Assembly: GCA_023630585.1 (NCBI GenBank)
Contig: CM042566.1
Coordinates: 17,600,254-17,664,253, forward strand
DNA length: 64,000 nt
Origin: Cranoglanis bouderius
Taxonomy: Eukaryota > Chordata > Actinopteri > Siluriformes > Cranoglanididae
Reading direction: 5' to 3'
The notes under the pieces: model-generated
What the model was told of the DNA's origin: nothing
Database searches by the model: none
The model's input: only the letters and a program-made list of their open reading frames with translations
Part shown: positions 47,170 to 59,650 of the stretch, piece after piece
Position numbering within the stretch: the stretch's first letter is position 1
Layout of the letters: each line of letters opens with the position of its first letter
Translations under genes and position numbers: made by a program

Positions 47170-48677
47170 CAGGTGCATCTCAATAAATTAGAATGTCGTG
47201 GAAAAGTTCATTTATTTCAGTAATTCAACTCAAATTGTGAAACTCGTGTATTAAATAAATTCAGTGCACACAGACTGAAGTAGTTTAAGTCTTTGGTTCT
47301 TTTAATTGTGATGATTTTGGCTCACATTTAACAAAAACCCACCAATTCACTATCTCAAATAATTAGAATACTTCATAAGACCAATAAAAAAAACATTTTT
47401 AGTGAATTGTTGGCCTTCTGGAAAGTATGTTCATTTACTGTACATGTACTCAATACTTGGTAGGGGCTCATTTTGCTTTAATTACTGCCTCAATTCGGCG
47501 TGGCATGGAGGTGATCAGTTTGTGGCACTGCTGAGGTGGTATGGAAGCCCAGGTTTCTTTGACAGTGGCCTTCAGCTCATCTGCATTTTTTGGTCTCTTG
47601 TTTCTCATTTTCCTCTTGACAATACCCCATAGATTCTCTATGGGGTTCAGGTCTGGTGAGTTTGCTGGCCAGTCAAGCACACCAACACCGTGGTCATTTA
47701 ACCAACTTTTGGTGCTTTTGGCAGTGTGGGCAGGTGCCAAATCCTGCTGGAAAATGAAATCAGCATCTTCAAAAAGCTGGTCAGCAGAAGGAAGCATGAA
47801 TTGCTCCAAAATTTCTTGGTAAACGGGTGCAGTGACTTTGGTTTTCAAAAAACACAATGGACCAACACCAGCAGATGACATTGCACCCCAAATCATCGCA
47901 GACTGTGGAAACTTAACACTGGACTTCAAGCAACTTGCGCTATGAGCTTCTCCACCCTTCCTCCAGACTCTAGGACCTTGGTTTCCAAATGAAATACAAA
48001 ACTTGCTCTCATCTGAAAAGAGGACTTTGGACCACTGGGCAACAGTCCAGTTCTTCTTCTCCTCAGCCCAGGTAAGACGCCTCTGAGGTTGTCTGTGGTT
48101 CAGGAGTGGCTTAACAAGAGGAATACGACAACTGTAGCCAAATTCCTGACACGTCTGTGTGTGGTGGCTCTTGATGCCTTGACCCCAGCCTCAGTCCATT
48201 GCTTGTGACGTTCACTCAAATTCTTGAATCGATTTTGCTTGACAATCCTCATAAGGCTGCGGTTCTCTCGGTTGGTTGTGCATCTTTTTCTTCCACACTT
48301 TTTCCTTCCACTCAACTTTCTGTTAACATGCTTGGATACAGCACTCTGTGAACAGCCAGCTAATTTGGCAGTGAATGTTTGTGATTTACCTAGTGAACCA
48401 AACTGAGAGACCATTTTGAAGGCTCAGGAAACCTTCGCAGGTGTTTTGAGTTGATTAGCTGATTGGCATGTCACCATATTCTAATTTGTTGAGATAGTGA
48501 ATTGGTGGGTTTTTGTTAAATGTGAGCCAAAATCATCACAATTAAAAGAACCAAAGACTTAAACTACTTCAGTCTGTGTGCATTGAATTTATTTACTACA
48601 CGAGTTTCACAATTTGAGTTGAATTACTGAAATAAATGAACTTTTCCACGACATTCTAATTTATTGAGATGCACCTG
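47170..48677 (-). mobile_element. Tc1/mariner element, copy B, with TA target duplication
   Basis: It is bounded by CAGGTGCATCTCAATAAATT and its reverse complement, with about 200-base terminal repeats and TA on both flanks (47168-47169 and 48678-48679). It is 1508 bp long. It is inserted in the minus-strand L2, whose coding sequence reads through when the element is removed. Same family as copy A at 9549-10832. Confidence 0.93.
47468..48414 (-). pseudogene. Tc1 transposase, copy B (single frameshift)
   Basis: The start codon at 48414 gives MVSQFGSLGKSQTF. The helix-turn-helix region reads CSQSAVSKHVNRKLSGRKKC and a basic stretch follows. A one-base deletion near 48148 (copy A has an extra A in GTCAAGGAATTT) breaks the frame. 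The remainder is readable to 47468: KVLFSDESKF (first Asp), FIFQQDLAPAHTAKSTKSWL (second Asp, about 47735) and SPDLNPIENLWG (Glu of DD34E, about 47650-47620), ending AVIKAK. All catalytic residues remain, so it is the better preserved of the two copies, but not intact. Confidence 0.9.
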
Positions 48678-48679
48678 TA

Positions 48680-48840
48680 TATTGTTGCAACACTTTGCTA
48701 TTGTGTGGTTTAATTGCAATCAGATTTTTTCTAAATCCTGTATTATAATTATTCTTTTTTCTTGTTATTCGGGGAACAGACACAGTGTCTATAGGATGGA
48801 CTACAAATGCCATATTATCATTTAAGTTATTCGAACACTG
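48680..48840 (-). mobile_element. L2 LINE, 5' continuation beyond Tc1 copy B
   Basis: The minus strand encodes SVPRITRKKNNYNTGFRKN and ends at the TA where copy B sits. The reading continues across the insertion into 47167 (LQQY then ITLNITRR...), consistent with one L2 interrupted by Tc1. Confidence 0.6.
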
Positions 48841-48849
48841 ACTAGTCAT

Positions 48850-50012
48850 ATGGTGTGTAGCGTATTGGAGATGTTGTCTGAAAGGAGATTCACTCCGAAA
48901 AGGCCATTGCTGAATTCCTGGCTTCAGACAGAAACACCCAACACCTGGTGCCAACATGGCAGGACATTGAGAATCTGTGCACGAAGCACTAAGTCCCTTA
49001 CTGGAGTTCACAGATTCCCTTTCTGGGGAGTCATATGTGACTGTGTCATATGTGAAGCCTGTTCTCCAGCTGCTGAGAACAAAATTACTGAATGTTAGTG
49101 AACTCGACACTCAACTCACAAAAGACTTTAAGACCAAAATCATGGCATACCTTTATGAAAATATGCAGACCAGGTCACTGATGACCTACTCGACATGGCT
49201 ACTTTAATTGATCCAAGATTCAAGGCTCAGTACATCAAGACAGAAAAGGTAGAAGCCATTAAAACAAGGTCATTGGCTGAAATGATGGATGATGACCAAG
49301 GCCAACCCCAGGTAGGGGCTTTGTTTGAAACAGAAGCAACAGGTGCAGAAGGAGGAGCTGCTGCTGAACCACAACCACCTCCACCACTGAGTATAAAGAG
49401 GCAGTGAAAGTTTTTGGGTCGTTTCTTCAAAAAGCAAAGCCCTAGTACAGATGCCTTACCTCTCACTGAAAGACAAGAAGTAGAGAGTCAGCTGGAAAGC
49501 TACCTGATGTCTCCTGATGCTGACAGAGAGTCTGAACCACTGGAGTAGTGGAAGCTACGAGTGAAACTTCCCAAGAGTGAGCCAGTTAATATAGGTTATT
49601 CCATATTGATGTTTGGTCGCTCTTAAATTATTTATTACATTTTTAAATATAAATTATCTTGTTTACTGAGTTTTAGAGGTTTGTATCTTACAGATGTTGA
49701 TCTACCTTAGTTTGCCTTAATTGCTCTACATTTACACATTTTAAGATCAAGAGTTTCTTTAACACTTATTTTTTAATTTTCATATAAGAAAGACGATATT
49801 TATTTAAATTCTATTTTGTTTTTGACTGTTAAAACTAAAATTTATTCTTTGCCTTAATAAAGTGGGTAAATTAAAAATACAGTGGTTAAATTCAAACCTT
49901 TTTTTCCACTGGTCTTTATTTAAAAAAGGTTATTGAAATTTATCAGATTATAGATACCGAATTATATGAAACAATATATCGTGATAATTTTTAGCTGTAT
50001 CGCCCAGCCCTA
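48850..50012 (+). pseudogene. hAT transposase C-terminal part and 3' terminus
   Basis: Shifted frames give AIAEFLASDRNTQHLVPTW (about 48895-48950), HEALSPLLEFTDSLSGESYV (about 48978-49037), VKPVLQLLRTKLLNVS, MATLIDPRFKAQYIKTEK (about 49195) and, near the end, ESQLESYLMSPDADRESEPL (about 49489). The last is the start of the hAT dimerisation domain. An acidic, Q/P-rich stretch lies between. The non-coding end closes with GTATCGCCCAGCCCTACC (about 49999-50016), whose reverse complement resembles the TAGGGCTGGGCGATA end of teleost hAT elements. The N-terminal zinc finger and first catalytic residues are absent. Confidence 0.75.
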
Positions 50013-50255
50013 CCACCTGTCATAGAAGACATGCTCCTCTGGAAACCCAGCATCAACCCTCTGCTTTTTTATCGGAGGCTGGCCGTCTCGTGACACTAGA
50101 AACCTGGTGACAAAGTCGGAGAAGACTTTTTTTGAAGGCTTTCTTGAAGGAGCTGTAAAAGGAAGGAAAAATAATGTTTTAGGTTTAAAATATTACAAAT
50201 TTGGAAAATTCGGTAAACAACTGTCAGATGTAATTGTGATGTGTATGAAACCTAC

Positions 50256-51121
50256 CCCATCGAGCCCTCCAGCGGCACCGCTGTGGCCGTTACATATTCA
50301 GGCAGCCGCATCCTGTAGTGCTGCTTGTCCACATCGGTGCTGTGTGCCAGATTATAGGCAACATCCTCCTTTTGGCTCCCCGTAAACATCTCCGACTCTC
50401 CACAGCCTCTCATGCCTCCTGTCTGGTGGCAGGTGTAATTTTGTAGCTGCAGTAAGAAAATGTGACATGAAATGTTAACTGTAATATGACTGTGTCTGAC
50501 AAGAGGGTCAAATATAAGAAAGTGTTGACATTTACACATAAGCATATGGATTTATGTAGGTACATACAGGTCATGGAGGCAATTCATGGATGGCATCACC
50601 AGAGGATGAAAAACTTTTCACAAAATTTGTTGATGTATCCATGCCGAATAAATTTGTACTACACCTGAAACCACTGTGGAAACAGGAGACAGTTACATGA
50701 CTGTAAAACATTGTAAGTAATATGCACTTTGCATCAAACTAAAACTTACAGCTTCCTCCTCCTGGGACGAGGCAAATGCCACCATCTGCATTGTTGCTAT
50801 TTTGGGTTGGCTGATGCCAGTCACCACCCTTCCATCAACTGGAAAAATTTTAATTTACTAATGCATACATTTCCAAATAACCATCACAGCATATCATGGG
50901 GACAAACTCATTGAAGCTGTTAAAACAGATGAACTTACAGTCATGCCTTCCACAGCTCCTGGGTGCTGAAAGTGGTGGAACACCATGATCACGGTACATG
51001 GTCTTGTCAATAGTTCTGACATTGGTGCCCAAGATGAACTTCCCGACGATGTTAAGGAAGTCTGTCTTTGCCACCCTTAAAATCTCTAGGCACTCTAACA
51101 GTACGCAAGCCCTCAACAACC
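50256..51121 (-). pseudogene. Tyrosine-recombinase-like gene, 3' exons (E5-E8)
   Basis: Four candidate exons with GT/AG borders read in order on the minus strand: E5 51121-50939, E6 50838-50750, E7 50673-50600 and E8 50446-50256. Phases agree at each junction: E5 ends GAC-T, E6 starts TT, E6 ends on a codon, E7 ends TG, E8 starts C. Product pieces include FLNIVGKFILGTNVRTIDKT, FDGRVVTGISQPKIAT, YKFIRHGYINKFCEKFFIL, YKITPATRQEA and, after a frame change, KEDVAYNLAHSTDVDKQHYR. The H to Y spacing (nine residues) in LAHS...HY, with an Arg some 27 residues before, matches the R...H...Y box of tyrosine recombinases. A TAG in E7 and a TGA and frameshift in E8 show decay. Confidence 0.5.
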
Positions 51122-51460
51122 CTTTTTACCAGTACAGTGGCAAATCGACTTACCATACATTGTTTATTAGTATAAGCGAATGAAATATTTTATCGCCACA
51201 AGTCTGTTATACGATTAATCAGGACACTCTTGGCTTTCTGTGTAATAACAGAAATTTATAAATGTTAACTTCCTTGCTTACCTTCAAAGACGGAAATCCA
51301 GTTCTTTTCTGGTTTTATAAAATCATGTACATTTCCATTGGTATATAGTCCATCAGTGTTATTGGGGGGGAAAATGCAAAGTTCCACATTTAGTCACAGA
51401 TGTCATCTATGAAATGCATTAAGTGTTCTGGTATCCCACCCCTCTGGAATTTAGTAATAA

Positions 51461-51578
<118 letters not shown>

Positions 51579-51649
51579 TGACCCACATTCAAAATTAGTG
51601 CTATCTAACATGGCTACACCGAACAAACCACAGTATAAATTTTAATAAG

Positions 51650-54600
51650 GCCTTACTTGATTGACACTTACATACACCAATTGCAGAAACTTTTAGCTTT
51701 CAAACGTGACCTCACTTGCCAAGACTGGCCATTCAGAAACAGAGTTATAGAAATGCGGAAACTCCGTCACCCCCACTTTTACGTGCCGCGTATTGGTCTG
51801 GGGCTGTCAATATGCAGTCAGTCAGCGCGGACAGGCGAATCAACTTGTAGCGCCAGATGGGTTTGTTGTGCAAGCAACCTTGATGGCTATTTATAACTAG
51901 TTGTCCTCCCCCAAAAGTTGACAGTGAGTTTTGGCATGTTTTGGTTAGTGTTAAGTTTGCGGTCTCCAATAGTTTTCTGAGCGGTTTCTCTTAGTTTTCT
52001 ATCAGCGTGTGGTTTATAATGATGGCGCATTCCCGAAAAAGCCTGACTTTGCCAGAGGTTTTGGAGGAATTATTTAGGAGTGACTCTGGCGAGGAATTCG
52101 AGGGTTCTTCGGAGGAAGACAGTGTGGATTCAGATGAGGAGCAAGCATCCCAGCAAGGATTGGACCCACTTCCAGACATGCAAGCTATTTTGCTATCAAT
52201 TCACTTTTTTTTTTTCTTGTATTTTCGAAATTCACTTTTGCATGTAGCATGGCACTGATTTTTTTATGTGGAGCATGACTGTTTTTTTGCATGTAGCATG
52301 ACTGATTTTTTTGCATGTAGTTTTTTAGTGTGTAGCATAGAAATGTTTTATGTCTTGCACTTCATGTAGTAATAAGCAAATTGCTTGAAAATTATATAAT
52401 AAATGTAATTTATATTTTATACTAAATATTAATATTATGTAATAATTATATTGGGTATTTTTTTCATGATTATTTATTTTTGCAGGGAAGAAGAAAATGC
52501 TTTTGATTCTCCACACACTTCTTCTGAGGCCTCCTCCCCCAGCACTCACCTGGAGCTTTCCATAGCAACACAGACAGCTCCAACTACCCCTCCCCCAGCC
52601 AGACCTGTCAGAAGACAGAGAAGAGGCAGCACTCGTGTGTCACCTATTTCTTCCATTAGGAGAGCCAGCGCTCCTGCGCCTGCAACACAACCGGAACAGG
52701 ACAGGTGGCACAATACTGATGAAGATGATGTGTCTCCCGTACAACATCCCTTTTCTCCTGGGGTACAGCCTGACAGGCATCAGCCACATACCCCTCTTGA
52801 GCTGTTCTGGTTATTTTTTGATAAAGAGTCTCTGCAACAACATAAACCTGTATGCAGAGTACAAGCACCAGAAGGGCATGGAGACACCATGGAGTCCAGT
52901 AACTAGCCTGGAGATGCACAAATTCCTGGGCCTAGTCATTTATGGTGGTCTAATCAGGCCATCCAGGGTTCGTGATTTGTGGAGAAAGGATAGGCTCCAC
53001 AATTTCCCATTCCCCACCTCAGTCATGTCAGGCTACAGATTTGAAGCCCCTAATGGAGCAGCTCTTTGTGGCATACAGGGCATACTATCAGCCTCACCAG
53101 AACCTAGCCATTGATGAAAGAATGGTAGCCACAAGGTCTTGAATTGGCCTGAAACAATATATGAAAGAAACATACACAAGGTTGGGTTTTTAATTGTTTG
53201 TTCTGACTGATTCAAGAAATGGCTACACATAGAATTTCAGGATCTATCAGCGAAAAGGTCAGTCCCATTCTGGAAAGGGCCTGAGCTATGATGCTGTTAT
53301 AGACCTGTTGACATCCTGCTCACTTGGGACAGGGTACCATATATATGTGGACAACTATTACACTAGTACCACTCTGTTTCAGGATCTTCACGGGAACCTG
53401 TATGGGGCTTGTGGTACCATCAGAATTGGCTTTCCGAAGTCAAACATAAATGCTCCTAAAAGAGCCACCAGGAGTGATATTAAATGGTTCAGAAAAGGCC
53501 CACTCCTCAAGTGGATGGATGTCACTGTCTGTTCAACAGTCCACAAGGCATATGGTGGAGAAACGGTTCACCGTCGGGTCAAGAAACCAGATGGCACCTG
53601 GTCTTCACTAGCCATCCCTGTTCCTGAAGCAGTGAAGGCGTACAATAAGTACATGGGGGGAGTTGACCTTTCTGATGCACAAATGTGTCAGAGAAGACAA
53701 TGAGGTGGTACAGGAGACTGTTTCTTCATTTTCTCGATATAGCTGTGGTAAACAGTTATATTTATTCATAAAGAACTAATTCAGGATAGACAGCAGAAAC
53801 CTCTCACTCAAAAGAAATTCAGAGAGGTCCTGTGCCAGCAGCTTGTGGATTTTGAGAGTGAAGAAGCCTCAAGTTCAGATGGAGTCTCTGAGCCAGTGGA
53901 GGCTTGGAGGCTGCAGCTGTTAGCGAAGTGTCAGAGAGCAGGCCATGCTACCCAGTGACCATCGTGGAAACCTGTGCCTCTACCAAGAGAGACAAAGCCT
54001 CAGCTGGGAGGAGACACTGTGTACTCTGCCTTCAACAGAAGAAGTACAGTAAAACCATTTATAAGTTTAGGTCTTGTGATGTTCCTCTCCGCATTATACC
54101 GGACCGTCTTTGTTTCACTGAGTGGCATGATCTCAAGGACAGTCAAGCTCCGTGAGGCCCTGTTCACACCTGGCATTAACAAGCACCCTAGGTGATACAA
54201 TTGTAAGTTGACAGCACCAAGTACTAGGAATGAAGCTATGATTAGCAGCTACTCTTGTGTCTGCTGTTATAGCATCACCTTTAGCCTAGTGACAGAGAGC
54301 TCGACCATTCAGAGCGATTTTCAGTCTTTTTTACTTGTTCAAATTTTTTGCACTTCTGTTCATGTTCTCCATTTTCTAGTCTATTTTACACTTTTTCTGC
54401 TTTTTGTAAATAGTTTTTTTGCCTCCTAAAATCCAACCCCACATCCATGTCATAGGAGGTGGAAACTGCACCATCTGCATGCCTATATTATGTGAATAGA
54501 CATGTGACAGTGCCAGCTAACGGGGCTCTGGTGCTATTTTGAATAAACATAAAATAAAATGAGTACATTTCAGACTTTTTTTTGTAAAATTACACATTGT

Positions 54601-55150
54601 GTAACAGAGTTCAGGCTATTGCCATTTGTTATTTCATCTTGTGCCGTTTGTAGACTTTTGGTGCCATTTGGAGAGGTTATTTGTGCCATTTTTTTAAAAT
54701 TTTTTTTTAGAAATGCTATTTTTAGAAGTCTGCAATTTCTAGAGGCTTTGTGTCATTTTTAGAGGCTTTGTTCCATTTCTAGAGGCATTATGCCATTGGG
54801 AGAGGTTTTGTGCCAGTTGGAGACGTTTTTACGTTTGTTTGGATAACCTCACACAGAATTCTAGTGGTTGAAGATAACTCCTTCAAATTTTGAATGCTTA
54901 TGGACAAGAACTTGGGGCATCTTCAAGAGCAGGAATGGGCTTGATATCACCACTGTCTTTGAAGAAATAAACATTTGTGTGAAAAAAACTCAACTGTTTG
55001 ATTTTTTTTTATACAACTTTTCTCTAAATATATTGCCCCTAGGTGGCTAGGTAAAAACAGAAATACTTATGAAAAACTGGAAATTATTGAAGTGTCGAGT
55101 GTCTACTTTCATATGAGCCATTAACCACTACCGTAGAGTGTGAGCTCTGA
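51650..55150 (+). mobile_element. piggyBac-type transposon (borders approximate)
   Basis: A piggyBac transposase with its UTRs sits between the E4 and E5 exons of the minus-strand gene. Candidate TTAA sites occur near 51642 and 55121, but no terminal inverted repeat could be confirmed, so the borders are estimates. Confidence 0.55.
52021..54155 (+). pseudogene. piggyBac (PGBD-like) transposase
   Basis: Exon 1 (52021 to about 52180) starts MMAHSRKSLTLPEVLEELF and is very acidic. A relic intron ends at the acceptor TTTTTGCAG (52486), and exon 2 begins EEENAFDSPHTSSEAS. The catalytic Asp residues are in AIDERMVA (about 53110), YVDNYYTS (about 53350) and MGGVDLSDAQ (about 53660). A C-terminal cysteine-rich zinc-binding motif follows (RRHCVLC, SCDVPL, CFTEWHD; about 54010-54130). 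Frame changes near 52830, 53090, 53130, 53700 and 53910 and several stops inactivate it. An intact enzyme excises and inserts precisely at TTAA. Its C-terminus is close to the usual piggyBac length of about 580-600 residues. Confidence 0.88.
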
Positions 55151-55324
55151 AATTCAATGCTGAATATGTGCACCCCCATAACAGACAAAAATTTAATTTT
55201 TTGACCACTAAACAAAAAATAGAGACGAGAGACAGGTTATTAACAACCACACTCGGGATTGTAGTAGTAAAAAATAACATTAGTAATAAAAGGACAATAC
55301 AAAATTAATAGTAAAGGCATTTAC

Positions 55325-56274
55325 CTTGTTTTGCACACCACCTGTGAATGGGACTTTGCAATGGGCTTCCTCAGGGTCTGCAGCAACTCCTTGTACGACT
55401 GGCACTTGGAACAGAGCTGTGGGTCTGTCTGCTCCAGATCCAACCTTGTCTTCAGGTAATCTAAGAACCTGACCATGATCTTGATATAAGTGAGAACAGT
55501 GGCTTCATTCACACCCATACTACGGGCTGCAATGTAATCTCGGGTCTGTGCTCTTTGTGAGAAAATCCAGATCTGGCTCAACTACAACTGACTGCAAATA
55601 GTGCAGAAACCATGACACACTGTCAACCTTTGAAGAACAATGATGAAAAAGAAGTGAGCATTAACATCACAAAAAGAAACTAGACACATGGAATGTTGTT
55701 GAAATGGGTCTACTGAGAATTGATGTGAAGAGAGATCTTACCTCCTGCTGGCAGTTGAAGACCTTCTTTTTGAAGTCCACAAGGAGCTTGGCACTCTTGG
55801 GAAACTTGTCATACAGACCAGACTCTTTCATTTTGATCCGCAAGGAGGAGGTTGAGGCTGGTGGATGTCTGTAAATAAATAAATAAATTGTAGACTGAGA
55901 TCATGAAATCAACTTGCACATAACATGTATGTGAGTTACTGTACTTAAATTTAAAAGGAAGCGTCTGTTGTCCCCTCATCCTGATCAGAAGAGGATACAG
56001 AGTACAGATTGCTGGAATCAGTCCCCCGTGGTGAAGAGGGGGCAGAGGGGGTGGTGGTGGTGGTCACAGCAGTGGTGGGGCTCTCGGAAGCCAAGACCAT
56101 GTCTGACTCATGGGGCTTGTTGGCAATGAACAAACTAACAAACAATAATGAAATAATAAATATTAAATATTAACTAATAATGAAATATTAACCTTACCTG
56201 TTACAGAATCCTGGATGAGCCCCCAAGAAATCTGTTAGGAATTTGAGATCGCAGCTCTTCCACTCCGTGGCTAC
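55325..56274 (-). pseudogene. Tyrosine-recombinase-like gene, 5' exons (E1-E4)
   Basis: Minus-strand candidate exons: E1 56274-56198 (EWKSCDLKFLTDFLGAHPGF, donor GTAAGG); E2 56135-about 55951 (joined in phase 2 to E1; LFIANKPHESDM then a T/S-rich acidic linker); E3 55868-55742 (KMKESGLYDKFPKSAKLLVD, acceptor TTTACAG, donor GTAAGA); E4 55627-55325 (SWFLHYLQ and ARSMGVNEATVLTYIKIMVR then FLDYLKTRLD, donor GTAAAT). E4 looks like the all-helical core-binding domain of tyrosine recombinases. E2 meets a stop before a usable donor (one extra T would explain it), and E4 contains one frameshift. No start exon is visible. The E5-E8 exons lie beyond the piggyBac insertion. Confidence 0.5.
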
Positions 56275-56904
56275 CTGAACACAGATATATCTGGGAACAC
56301 ACACACTGACACACACACTAAGTTTGTATGCAAGTATTTCAGGTTAATAAAAGGATAGCAGAGTATTTATACAGATGCAAGCTGGAGAGAAACAGATACA
56401 AAAGGCAAGTGAGGAACTACAGATAAGCTAGAAAGAAATATACAGATACAGTGTGTAGTAGATCAGCGTGTTGGAAGGGGGAGTGAGTGAGGAATGTGTG
56501 CTCAGTGATTTTCACTATAAGGTTACATCACTTTATCCTTTCACCATCACATGGTAGTAGCGGGAAGTTCGGATCATTTTACTGACTCGGATCTTTGAAT
56601 CTCGTTCAGCAAAATGAATGAATCTTTTTTCAAGTCATTTCATTCATTTTAGCAGAATATAATCAAAATGTTGCATGTTAAACTCCACAACCCATCTAGT
56701 ACTTACGCAAACATTAATCACATTTGAAAAAAACCTCACTTCCCAATCCGAGTCGTTCTTTTGTCACCTCACATTTATCACGTCTGTTTCCCGGAAAGAT
56801 TTCCGTTAGTTCACCTCTCGAGTCTTCGGGTTCAAGTCATTAGTTCCGTCGTCAGTGTCTGATCTGGGCCGTGACAGACCTATATGCAATACACTATGCA
56901 GTGC

Positions 56905-57135
56905 AGTTACCGGAAACAGAACTGATTAGTTCACCTCTCGAGTCTTCGGGTCTGAGTCGTTCGTTCATCCCGTCACAGCCCCATAAGCTGAATGGAAAAA
57001 CAGAACTGATTAGTTCACCTCTCGAGTCTTTGGGTCTGAGTCGTTCGTTCATCCCGTCACAGCCCATAGGCTGAATGGAGAAACAGAACTGATTAGTTCA
57101 CCTCTCGAGTCTTCGGGTCTGAGTCATTCGTTCTT
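56905..57135. repeat. Subterminal tandem repeat of the hAT element
   Basis: About three units of about 75-80 bases, each with AACAGAACTGATTAGTTCAC, CTCGAGTCTTCGGGTCTGAG and CATCCCGTCACAGCCC. Such subterminal repeats are typical transposase binding sites. Confidence 0.85.
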
Positions 57136-57933
57136 TTGTCACGTGACCGCTTCCCGGCTCAGTGTCTCGCAACAAAAACATTACATTCGTATTATTGACT
57201 GTATGCTATGTTATATTTAGGAATTATCATAAAATTATCAAAAGATATGTGCAGTAAACATTATCTGAAAAAAAAGTTCCATCCTGTTCTTGCTCCTGTC
57301 GGTCTCTTTTAATTGTTAAATGTTTCTTGTGCATATGTGGTGTGTGTGGGTTTTTTATTATTTAACCTATTTTTTAAATAAATATTAAATAAATATAATA
57401 AATATTATAAAAATGTTTTAATCTATTAAATTTTAATAGATAAAACTTTGTTTTTACAGGGAAATATGAACTAATTTGACCTTTGTCTTTTTTTTATATG
57501 TAAACAAATTTTACTTAATAAAATAAATTAAGCCTACAAACACAAGTAGCCTACCTATTGTTTATTCATTTTGACCCCAGTTGTGATTTTGCTGGTATAA
57601 TAATTGATTTTCCTATGAAGACTGGACATATTGGTCTAATATTTATATAAAAAGATTGGTTTAAAACATTAAGGTTATGCTAAACTCAACTTCAACGTAG
57701 AAGTTGTTATCCAAATGTAAATGAAACAGGAGAGTGAAAAAGATCTACATAATACATACAAATGTAATGTGTGTTTGTGTCAAACAAGGGTTAACCAACG
57801 GTTTAGTTGAAGTGCAACTGTCACTCAAGGCTGTCACCAAGGGGACAGTGACCCTTTCACACCCATCCCCTGTTTTGCACAAGGTGAGGAGCAGAGAAGA
57901 GACTCAGGCAGATTTTAACACATCAGGAGGAGA

Positions 57934-59087
57934 ATGAGCACTAGAAAAAGGAGTGATGTTTGGACTCATTTTGTGGCAACTTCAGCCCCTAAAGCAAAAT
58001 GCAACATATGCAAGAAGATTTTATCCACTAAAGGAGGAAGCACTTCAAATTTGATGAGACACCTTAAAACCTCACATCCAACTGTGCTGTTGGCACAAGT
58101 TAGAACAGAGATTGAAGATGGTGGCCCTGCAGCAGCTGGAGCTGTTTCCACCACCAGCACCTCTTCAGCTGGATCTTTGACTACTTTGGCTGGCACGTGG
58201 ACCACATCTACAGCATCCAGTATACCATCAGCACCCACCACCATCCAAGGAGCAGTTAGGCCAAGGAGGACACAACAGAAAACCTCTATGAGCAGTTTCA
58301 TAACACGACCAATGGATCCATTGAGACAAAGCAAACTAGATGAGGCTCTGGTCAAAATGATTGCTTGTGACTTTCACCCATTTTCTATAGTGGAGGATAA
58401 GGGCTTTAAGGAATATTCACATCTTCTGGACCCATCGTACAGCCTACCTAGCAGAAAAACACTATCAAAAACTATAATGCTTAGGCTTTATGACAAGTTA
58501 AGAGTTGACATAATGGACAAAATCAAGCGTGCATCTGCTGTATGTCTCACAACAGACTGCTGGACCTCTGTGACTACCACAAGTTACATAACTGTGACTT
58601 GCCATTTCATAGAGGATTTTCAGATGACCTCCTATCTCCTGGACTGCTTTGCCTTGACAGAATGACACACTGCTGCTCACCTGGCAAGTGAGCTGACCTG
58701 GGTTACAAGTGAATGGAGTGTGGGTCACAAAATTGTTGCTTGTGTCACAGACAATGCCAGCAACATGGTTTCAGCCCTGAGAGACCACCTCCACTGGGAT
58801 CACATACCTTGTTTCGCACATTTGCTGAACCTTATTGTGAGAGCTGCACTGAAGGAGGTCCAAACAATATTACAGAAAAGGTAAAGACAACACTTGAGTT
58901 CTTCCATAGAAGCACAGTTGCTTCAGATAAGCTGAAGGCCACACAAAAACAGATGGATCAAGACCAGCTGCGCTTAAAACAGGATGTGGCCACAAGGTGG
59001 AATTCAACATTTTACATGTTGAAAAGATTTATTGAAATTGATGTGTCATTGGAGAAAAATAAATTACAGCTGATCCAAAATAAGTAA
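57934..59087 (+). pseudogene. hAT transposase, N-terminal two thirds (BED finger type)
   Basis: MSTRKRSDVWTHFVATSAPK opens the frame. A BED zinc finger follows (CNICKK ... HLKTSH, about 57990-58080), then a T/S/A-rich linker, and SFITRPMDPLRQSKLDEALV. The first catalytic Asp is in CLTTDCWTS (about 58545). An in-frame TGA (58663-58665) follows FALTE. The frame then resumes with the second catalytic residue in VTDNASNMVSALRDHL (about 58748), CFAHLLNLIV, one frameshift near 58880, and KQDVATRWNSTFYMLKRFIE (about 58978-59035). It ends at 59087, so the last third (catalytic Glu and dimerisation domain) is missing. It resembles ZBED1/Ac-like hAT proteins. Confidence 0.85.
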
Positions 59088-59650
59088 TAGTCAAGTCAAT
59101 ATATTATCCATATTTGTATATGCTATGATGATTTGGCTGTGATATTTACTGAAGATTAGAATCCACTGTAAACAAGTCTCAATCTTTGCTTTATCAAAGT
59201 GATTTCCCCCATCATATGGATAAAGTTTAAAGCATTAACCAACTCTTTACTACCACATTCAATGTTATAGAAAAGAACCATGACAGAAATTCACAAATAT
59301 ATAAATTGTAAGAAATAAAAAAAAAATACAATTTGAGACCAGAAACGCATCACGTAAAGGTAAAAGTAAAAAAAAAAATAAAATAAAATAAATTAACTAA
59401 GCCGTTGTTTGGAAGGAAGGTTGTGAATTATTGACTAATTTCTGTATAAAATATGGTTGTCACATCACGAGGCAAAAGAACGTATGACTCGGACCCGAAG
59501 ACTCGAGGGATGAACTAATGAACTAACCTATGGGATGTTGCGCATGCGCTGTCAACTCAAAATGAACGAATCACTCTCTGAGACAACTCGTTGTTCCCGA
59601 GTCATATTAAAGATTCATGTTGATGAACAACACGTCACTAATGCAGCATA

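Larger units (their letters stand above)
56540..59650 (+). mobile_element. hAT element with subterminal repeats
   Basis: The left side (about 56560-57150) carries repeated copies of GATTAGTTCACCTCTCGAGT followed by CTTCGGGTCTGAGTCGTTCG. The right side (about 59460-59640) carries the same motifs inverted (GACCCGAAGACTCGAGGGAT). The transposase lies between. Exact ends and the 8-bp duplication are not resolved. Confidence 0.65.
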
